Notes under the pieces: model-generated
Told to the model about the DNA's origin: nothing
Database searches by the model: none
Seen by the model: the letters and a program-made list of their open reading frames with translations, nothing else
Shown here: positions 1-4,403 of the stretch, piece after piece
How positions within the stretch are numbered: the first letter of the stretch is position 1
Layout: each line of letters opens with the position of its first letter
Program-made: the position numbers and the translations under genes
Origin: Methanomicrobiales archaeon
GTDB taxonomy: Archaea > Halobacteriota > Methanomicrobia > Methanomicrobiales > Methanoculleaceae
DNA: 5,434 nt
Assembly (NCBI GenBank): GCA_012510335.1
Contig: JAAZIF010000032.1
Location: 1-5,434, forward strand
Direction: 5' to 3'

Positions 1-1
1 C

Positions 2-571
2 CCCTCAGGGAAGCCGGATCTCGTGGTGACCGATATCTCCTGGAGCCCGGCAAACCCGGCCCCGGGGGATGCGGTGACACTCTCGGCGACGATCAAGAAC
101 CAGGGGACAGCCTCCACGCCTGCGGGTGTGAAGCACGGCGTCCTCTTCACGTTCGATGACGGCGCCGCAGGGCCCGGGGTCTGGTCAGACACCCACACGG
201 CATCGATCGCACCGGGCGCCTGGGTGACGGTGAGTGCGAGCGGCGGCTTTTCCGGCGCAACCTGGAAAGCAGTCACAGGCACCCACACCGTGAAGGCCCA
301 CGTGGACGATGTCAACCGGATCGCTGAGAGCGATGAATCGAACAACGTTATTAGTAAGGAGATCAACGTCGGAACCGGACAGACTCCCACCAGGGGAGAC
401 CTCAACAGAGATGGCAGCGTTGACTGGGCCGACGTGACGATCGCCGCCGATATGGCGCTCGGGAAGATCCCCACCACCACGGCCGCTGATATCAATGGAG
501 ACGGTGCCGTGGACTGGAAGGATGTTGCCCTGCTTGCTGATTTCTTCTTCGGCAGGACATCTTCCCTTTAA
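2..571 (+). CDS. CARDB and dockerin domain surface protein, C-terminal part (5' truncated)
   Basis: The frame is open to the left window edge, so this is the last 189 residues of a longer protein. GTG at 23 is in frame but falls inside the CARDB domain and is not a believable start. Domain 1, about bases 14-380, is a CARDB beta-sandwich: it opens KPDLVVTDISWSP, has the NQGT turn, and ends with the typical DDVNRIAESDESNN stretch. Domain 2, about bases 395-568, is a type I dockerin with two complete calcium loops, DLNRDGSVDWAD (from 398) and DINGDGAVDWKD (from 488), each with the D-x-N-x-D-G-x-x-D-x-x-D pattern and a following helix. CARDB domains are common linkers or adhesion modules in secreted archaeal and carbohydrate-active proteins; dockerins bind cohesins. 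The enzymatic or structural N-terminal part, and any signal peptide, are outside the window, so the function is unknown. The protein probably acts outside the cell. The domain calls are firm; the role is not. Confidence 0.9.
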   Translation, partial: PSGKPDLVVTDISWSPANPAPGDAVTLSATIKNQGTASTPAGVKHGVLFTFDDGAAGPGVWSDTHTASIAPGAWVTVSASGGFSGATWKAVTGTHTVKAHVDDVNRIAESDESNNVISKEINVGTGQTPTRGDLNRDGSVDWADVTIAADMALGKIPTTTAADINGDGAVDWKDVALLADFFFGRTSSL

Positions 572-577
572 ACCACC

Positions 578-615
578 GGGAGCAGGGGCTGCCTCCCTGA
601 TCCTGCCCTATTTTT
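578..615 (+). terminator. Hairpin and T5 tract after the dockerin gene
   Basis: Just 6 nt after the TAA stop, GGGAG-CAG (578-585) pairs with CTG-CTCCC (589-591 and 593-597) around a GGG loop, with one bulged C at 592. A T5 run follows at 611-615, about 13 nt below the stem. Archaeal termination depends mainly on U-rich tracts, so the T5 run is the more relevant part. The gap between stem and T run is longer than in a bacterial intrinsic terminator. A second small stem (GCGGC 619-623 with GCCGC 628-632) lies just beyond. Confidence 0.45.
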
Positions 616-718
616 GCCGCGGCTGCTGCCGCCCCGGGTCTCTTATGATCGCAGCGATGCGTTAAGCGGCAGGAGGCCGAAAAATTACATCTCAGAAGCC
701 CGGGGCCGTGGATACATC

Positions 719-724
719 TATATA
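719..724 (+). promoter_or_regulatory. TATA box of the flippase gene, probably giving a leaderless mRNA
   Basis: TATATA lies in an otherwise GC-rich stretch, centred about 27 nt upstream of ATG 749. Archaeal transcription normally starts about 25-27 nt below the TATA centre, which puts the start at or within a few bases of the ATG. No Shine-Dalgarno sequence sits at a usable distance before 749, which fits a leaderless transcript. The upstream BRE is not a good match. A second AT-rich candidate, CGAAAAATTACAT (678-690), has a better BRE-like part and would give a leader of roughly 35 nt. Confidence 0.5.
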
Positions 725-748
725 GGGGCATTCCGATAATGGCGCCCG

Positions 749-1990
749 ATGGCAGCAACATTACCCGGAAGCTTCAGCAAGATCAGGCAGCATCTGAGAG
801 AACCGCTCATCAGGAACTCGTTCTTCATAATGGCGTCATCCTTCGTTGCGGCCGGCTTCGGGTTCTTCTTCTGGATGATTGCAGCCAGACTCTACTCGCA
901 GGCAGAAGTAGGCATAGCAACCGCCCTGATGTCCTCCATGGGGCTCTTAATCCTCATATCCCGGCTCGGCCTGGATCAGTCGGTCATAAGGTTCTTTCCC
1001 GATTACGACAAGAACAGGGTGCTCGGGACCGCAATCATAGTGCCGACGGCGGCGGCGCTCGGTGCAGGGCTGATCTTCATATCCGCGGTGGACGTCATAG
1101 CCCCTGAGCTTGTGATCGTCCGGACGGTCGCCCCGCTCTACCTCGCCTTCCTCGGGGCCTACTCCGTCACCTGGATCCTTGAGGGGGCGTTCAACGCCAT
1201 ACGGAAGTCCGAGTACTACTTCGTCCTGAACCTCCTCTACGGATCGAGGATACTCTTCCTCTTCCCTCTTATATCTCTCGGGGCGATGGGCATATTCAGT
1301 TCGTTCGGCTTCTCGTTCGTCCTCGGGCTCATCCTGGCTCTCGCCCTCCTCTCCAGATGCTCCATACGGCCGGCAGCGGGCGTAGACGGAACCTTCATAC
1401 GCGAGGCCTGGCAATTCTCCGCCGGCGCATACATCGCCGGGATTCTTATGGCCGCCCCGAACATGATCATACCGATCATGGTGCTCAACGTGCTCGGGGC
1501 AGAGAGCACTGCCAGTTATTACATCACATACGCGATCGTCTCGGTCCTCTTCATGATACCGTACGCGTTTACGACATCCCTCTTTGTCGAGGGAAGCCAC
1601 GGGGGGGAGATGAAGAAGAACGTGTTCCGAACGCTCGCGAGCATGTTCACCCTTCTCATACCCGCGATAATCGGGCTCTCGCTCTTCGGGGAGCAGATCC
1701 TCAACCTGATAGGCAGAGACTACATCGAAGGTATGGCCCTGCTCCGGGTGCTCGCGCTGTCAGCCATATTTGTCTCCATATGCCAGACATTCATATCCAT
1801 CGCAAAGGTCCGAAACGATATAAGGAGCCTGATCATGATAAGCGGCTTTGTCAGCGTCGCCCTGCTCGGGCTCGGCTACACCCTGATGCACCGGTTCGGC
1901 CTCATCGGTATGGGGTATGCCTGGTTTGCCACCTACGCGGCAGGCACGTTCCTTACCGGCGTGATCCTCTGGAAAAAAGGCTGGATATAG
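749..1990 (+). CDS. Oligosaccharide/polysaccharide flippase (Wzx-like, MOP superfamily)
   Basis: This 413-residue integral membrane protein probably moves a lipid-linked oligosaccharide from the cytoplasmic to the outer face of the membrane. About 12 hydrophobic helices can be placed, near residues 23-46, 52-71, 92-115, 122-145, 157-177, 180-201, 225-247, 256-280, 294-314, 330-352, 360-380 and 384-408. The N-terminal signature is typical of this family: AARLYSQAEVGIATAL (45-60), then SRLGLDQSVIRFFPD (71-85). It is somewhat shorter than many 14-helix relatives (about 480-500 residues) but has no visible break. ATG 749 was chosen because it precedes a short basic amphipathic segment before helix 1 and fits the TATA box at 719-724; ATG 739 is out of frame. 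It runs convergently with the DUF2206 gene, 7 bp apart, and shares its glycan-assembly context with the minus-strand GT4. The substrate cannot be read from the sequence. A general MOP exporter is possible but less likely. Confidence 0.88.
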   Translation: MAATLPGSFSKIRQHLREPLIRNSFFIMASSFVAAGFGFFFWMIAARLYSQAEVGIATALMSSMGLLILISRLGLDQSVIRFFPDYDKNRVLGTAIIVPTAAALGAGLIFISAVDVIAPELVIVRTVAPLYLAFLGAYSVTWILEGAFNAIRKSEYYFVLNLLYGSRILFLFPLISLGAMGIFSSFGFSFVLGLILALALLSRCSIRPAAGVDGTFIREAWQFSAGAYIAGILMAAPNMIIPIMVLNVLGAESTASYYITYAIVSVLFMIPYAFTTSLFVEGSHGGEMKKNVFRTLASMFTLLIPAIIGLSLFGEQILNLIGRDYIEGMALLRVLALSAIFVSICQTFISIAKVRNDIRSLIMISGFVSVALLGLGYTLMHRFGLIGMGYAWFATYAAGTFLTGVILWKKGWI

Positions 1991-1993
1991 CCT
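1973..1993 (-). terminator. Minus-strand hairpin and U6 terminator of the DUF2206 transcript
   Basis: Read on the minus strand, four bases after the TGA at 1998-2000, AGGCT (1993-1989) pairs with AGCCT (1982-1978) around an ATATCC loop. The stem runs directly into T6 (1978-1973). The six T residues correspond to the A6 run of lysine codons near the end of the flippase gene, so the signal lies within that coding sequence. The stem is short (5 bp), but archaeal termination relies largely on the U tract. It would stop the left-going transcript before it runs far antisense to the flippase gene. Confidence 0.55.
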
Positions 1994-1997
1994 CCCT

Positions 1998-4190
1998 TCA
2001 CCAGTAATAGACAGCGGAACCGGCGTTATCGTAGATCCTGTCCCGGTTTCTGGTGAACCTCCCGGCACCGGTATAATCCGCCGATAAGACAGCATGCTCC
2101 TTCACCTCGATCCGGACACTCTCCCTCACGACGTTGTACGTGCCGAAGTAGAGGTAGGAACCCGGCTCCAACAGCGATGCGTTCGCCGGGAGGTAGCGCT
2201 GATGGTCAGGATCGAACCCGAGAAGGAGCCACCAGCGCATGCCATCGACGTATATGGGGCGCTTCTCCCCTGCGGCGATAAGCCACTCGGCCCCCATAAG
2301 CTCTTTGCCGTTGAAGACAGGTTTATCCCGGGTGGTCTCAAGCGCCATGGATGTCGGGCTGTCACCCGCGACCTGGTAGATTAACCCGGTGTTGAAGAGG
2401 AGGAATACGGCGAAGAACACCGCCAACGCCTGGTAGGCGGTCCCCATGAACGGAACGGACCTCGCTACCTTAATCCTTCCCACCACGGCCTCGTAAAGCG
2501 CCATGCCGCCTATGATCGCAAACGGGGCGAGGAGGATCAGGGTGATGTGGTAGAGCCTGCTAGTGTTGAGCGAACTTGCGAAGAAGGGGACTATGATGCC
2601 GGCCAGGTTGACCAGGAGGAAGACTATCGATATGGCGATATACTCAGGTTCGATCCGCCACCGCCGGCGCCCCAGAAGGGTTGCCAGCAGTCCCACGCCG
2701 ATGAGCCCCTGTGTCGCCATGTGGATGACCTTTGCAAGGCTGTGCAGGGGCGTTACGGCCTGGCTGGTGAGTATGTGCATGCCCTGGGCGGTTGTGGGGC
2801 TGAAGGCCTCTGCAAAGAGGGCGGCTCCTATCTTATCCCCGATCTCGGCGATGGTGGCAAAAGCAGTGCCCCCGGCTACCGTCGAGTACCAGAGGTAGGC
2901 GAGGAGGATGAGCGCGAGGATGTAGGGGAGGATTAGCGTCCTGATATGCGTTCCGGCGGGCAGGTTGTGTTTCCGGGTGCCCCGGGGCCCGAGAAGCCTC
3001 TCCCCTATCCCGGCGGGCAGGCGTTCTGCAAAGACCAGCAGCAGCCATGCAGGGATGAGCGAGAGGAGGTAGATGTACGATAAGCCGTAGTGTGAGACGA
3101 TCATGGCAAAGCCGAAGATGACGAGCAGGATCGACCGCATGCCGCGATCAATGGATCTATCGACCATAGCAAGGATCGTCAACGAAAGAAAGATCTCGGC
3201 GATCTGCTGGCGGGCAAGGGATACCATCTCGGTGTAGAAGACAAAGAACGAGACGAAGAAGAAGACCGAGAGAAACCCGATCCTCGCGTTCGTCTGCCTC
3301 TCGACCACACTGTAGAGCGCGAGCGCAACGAGCGCGAAGAGGAGGGGGTAGATGATCTTGAAGACCCAGACAGGATCCATACCCGTTATGAGCGAGTAGA
3401 TGGGAACGAGCATAACGACCGAGAGCATTCCGTTTGTGTTGTACGGGATGGTCGAATCCCAGAGTCCCGGCCCTAGCACGCTGTTTACGAGGTGAAGCTC
3501 GTGGTGGATGTCATAGCCCCATATGTATCCGGATATAAGCGATGTGTGGTAGAGGAGCGCGAGCGCTATCGAGTAGACCGCCAGCGGGTAACAGGATGCC
3601 GGGATGAACCGGTCGAACCCGGCGGCGAGACCGACCAGGGCGATGAGTATGAGGAGCAGGAAGAGATACGTAACCATATGATGCTCATTTCGCACGTGCG
3701 TCCCGATGATCGCGATAAGCGGGAGCAGTACCAGGAGCGGCACCGCCGGTGCGGGGGGGAAGGCCAGAACAAAGGTGCTGGAACCGGCATACTCCCGGTC
3801 CCTGGCGAGCGCGATTAAGAGCAGGATCTGCATGACGATGATGAGCATGGGAAAGAGCGCCTCAAGCGAGAACGGCCGCATATACCCGAGCAGAGGGTAG
3901 AATGTGTTTGCGGCAAGGCCGGTGAGCATTAGAACCGCAAGGCTCAGCCCTGCGGAGTAAAGCGTCGTCCTGACCGCGCCCAGGCCGTGGAGCCTGAGCG
4001 CCTTCAGCACAAGGATCCCGGGCATGAAGGTCATGTAGATGAAGGCCAGGATCTCTCTAGCGATCGGCATGTGGAAACCAGCGAGATCGAGGCAGATCAC
4101 TCCGATGAGGGCGGCCTGGAGTACCTGGAATGCCCGGAAAAACCTCCTGTTATCCCAGTCATTCATCCGGAGCGGGTCTGGCAGCTGCAT
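1998..4190 (-). CDS. DUF2206-like polytopic membrane protein, possible GT-C-type glycosyltransferase
   Basis: This 730-residue protein matches the archaeal DUF2206 family as I recall it; the clearest block is IYMTFMPGILVLKALRLHGLG (51-71) followed by TTLYSAGLSL. I count about 17 hydrophobic helices between residues 21 and 606, then a soluble tail (about 607-730) ending RIYDNAGSAVYYW. The loop after helix 7 holds WGYDIHHELH (224-233). An acidic motif in an early outer loop is the hallmark of GT-C enzymes such as PMT and AglB, so D227 and E231 are candidate catalytic residues. That assignment is inference. Other conserved-looking parts are ARQQIAEIF (326-334), SHYGLSYIY (366-374) and NTSRLYHITL (542-551). 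ATG 4190 is the first possible start in frame, with GGAGG 13 nt upstream. ATG 4166 gives MNDWDN, close to where I recall relatives beginning, and is a serious alternative. It lies downstream of the GT4 gene on the same strand. It may transfer sugars or modify surface glycans outside the cell. Confidence 0.82.
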   Translation of the reverse strand: MQLPDPLRMNDWDNRRFFRAFQVLQAALIGVICLDLAGFHMPIAREILAFIYMTFMPGILVLKALRLHGLGAVRTTLYSAGLSLAVLMLTGLAANTFYPLLGYMRPFSLEALFPMLIIVMQILLLIALARDREYAGSSTFVLAFPPAPAVPLLVLLPLIAIIGTHVRNEHHMVTYLFLLLILIALVGLAAGFDRFIPASCYPLAVYSIALALLYHTSLISGYIWGYDIHHELHLVNSVLGPGLWDSTIPYNTNGMLSVVMLVPIYSLITGMDPVWVFKIIYPLLFALVALALYSVVERQTNARIGFLSVFFFVSFFVFYTEMVSLARQQIAEIFLSLTILAMVDRSIDRGMRSILLVIFGFAMIVSHYGLSYIYLLSLIPAWLLLVFAERLPAGIGERLLGPRGTRKHNLPAGTHIRTLILPYILALILLAYLWYSTVAGGTAFATIAEIGDKIGAALFAEAFSPTTAQGMHILTSQAVTPLHSLAKVIHMATQGLIGVGLLATLLGRRRWRIEPEYIAISIVFLLVNLAGIIVPFFASSLNTSRLYHITLILLAPFAIIGGMALYEAVVGRIKVARSVPFMGTAYQALAVFFAVFLLFNTGLIYQVAGDSPTSMALETTRDKPVFNGKELMGAEWLIAAGEKRPIYVDGMRWWLLLGFDPDHQRYLPANASLLEPGSYLYFGTYNVVRESVRIEVKEHAVLSADYTGAGRFTRNRDRIYDNAGSAVYYW

Positions 4191-4198
4191 GGGATACC

Positions 4199-4342
4199 TT
4201 ATGCCTCCGGCAGGGCCGGCATAAGATCTTCTATGGCCGCGCGCACAGGCCCCATATGGTCAGTCATATCTCTACCCGGGGCCGACTTAACGGCGGCCCC
4301 TATATCCTCGCAGGCGGTATGCGATAGACCCGTATGCCTCAT
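4199..4342 (-). CDS. Possible 47-residue small protein or 3' half of a frameshifted gene
   Basis: ATG 4342 opens a 47-residue frame ending in TAA, 8 nt before the DUF2206 start. Its second half reads like protein: EDIGAAVKSAP (12-22) and MGPVRAAIEDLMPALPEA (30-47), with a plausible amphipathic helix at 33-42 and codon choice similar to the neighbours. The N-terminal dozen residues look less protein-like and there is no well placed ribosome binding site; the nearest purine-rich patch, GTGAGG, is about 16 nt off. I recognise no family. It may be a real small gene, or the tail of one that begins at 4403 and shifts frame near 4311. It is in the same frame as the GT4 gene, but stop codons separate them. 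Confidence 0.3.
   Translation of the reverse strand: MRHTGLSHTACEDIGAAVKSAPGRDMTDHMGPVRAAIEDLMPALPEA
4204..4208 (-). promoter_or_regulatory. GGAGG upstream of the DUF2206 start
   Basis: A consensus Shine-Dalgarno core lies inside the last codons of the 47-residue frame and 13 nt before ATG 4190. The spacing is longer than the usual 5-10 nt. It favours 4190 over 4166, from which it is 37 nt away, but does not settle the question. If the small frame is translated, ribosomes ending at 4199 could feed the DUF2206 gene by coupling. Confidence 0.4.
4278..4300 (-). other. GC-rich hairpin spanning the stop of the 38-residue frame
   Basis: GGGGCCG (4278-4284) and CGGCCCC (4294-4300) form a perfect 7 bp stem with a 9 nt loop. 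On the minus-strand transcript the loop contains the TAA (4289-4287) that ends the frame starting at 4403. There is no U tract after it (GGGTAGAG follows), so it is not an ordinary terminator. It could be an mRNA processing or stability element, or a pause structure below a frameshift site. Confidence 0.4.
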
Positions 4343-4403
4343 GGGTCTGGGTTACTATCCTCACCTGCCTGATAAACATGCTGCCCCCGCCCTGGCCGGT
4401 CAT
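4287..4403 (-). CDS. Possible 38-residue small ORF overlapping the glycosyltransferase stop
   Basis: The TGA stop of the GT4 gene overlaps an ATG (TGATGA at 4405-4400), and GGAGG (4414-4410) sits 6 nt before that ATG. This is the best Shine-Dalgarno and start arrangement on the minus strand and suggests real translational coupling. The product, MTGQGGGSMFIRQVRIVTQT then HEAYGSIAYRL, turns arginine-rich (RGYRGRR) and stops at TAA 4287. The abrupt change after residue 31 suggests the natural frame continues elsewhere: skipping one base at 4310 joins it to the EDIGAAVK frame and gives about 67 residues ending at 4199. I recognise no family. Alternatives are a genuine 38-residue peptide, a broken gene, a sequencing indel, or chance. 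Confidence 0.4.
   Translation of the reverse strand: MTGQGGGSMFIRQVRIVTQTHEAYGSIAYRLRGYRGRR

Noticed and set aside
668..690. AGGAGG at 671-676 as a ribosome site
   Set aside because: No start codon in an open frame follows within usable distance, and the flippase ATG is over 70 nt away.
739..1107. ATG at 739 opening a 122-codon frame
   Set aside because: It is out of frame with the flippase and its product resembles no protein; it is only the nearest ATG to the TATA box.
947..1600. 217-codon open frame on the minus strand
   Set aside because: It is antisense to the flippase gene, very rich in R, E, G and Y, has no hydrophobic or family-like segments, and is the expected shadow of a GC-rich gene.
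1357..2007. 216-codon open frame on the plus strand in another frame of the flippase gene
   Set aside because: Its composition (R, H, D, P rich) is that of a shifted membrane-protein gene; the overlapping flippase frame has clear helices and family motifs.
2547..2936. Plus-strand frames of 111 and 129 codons opposite the DUF2206 gene
   Set aside because: They are shadows of the DUF2206 frame, have no ribosome site and show shadow-like composition.
4295..4307. Minus-strand GGATATAGGGGCC as a promoter, sharing ATATAGGGGC with 720-729
   Set aside because: It lies in a candidate coding overlap and a stem; ATA codons make such strings common here (similar ones occur inside the GT4 gene), and the leader to 4190 would be about 85-90 nt.
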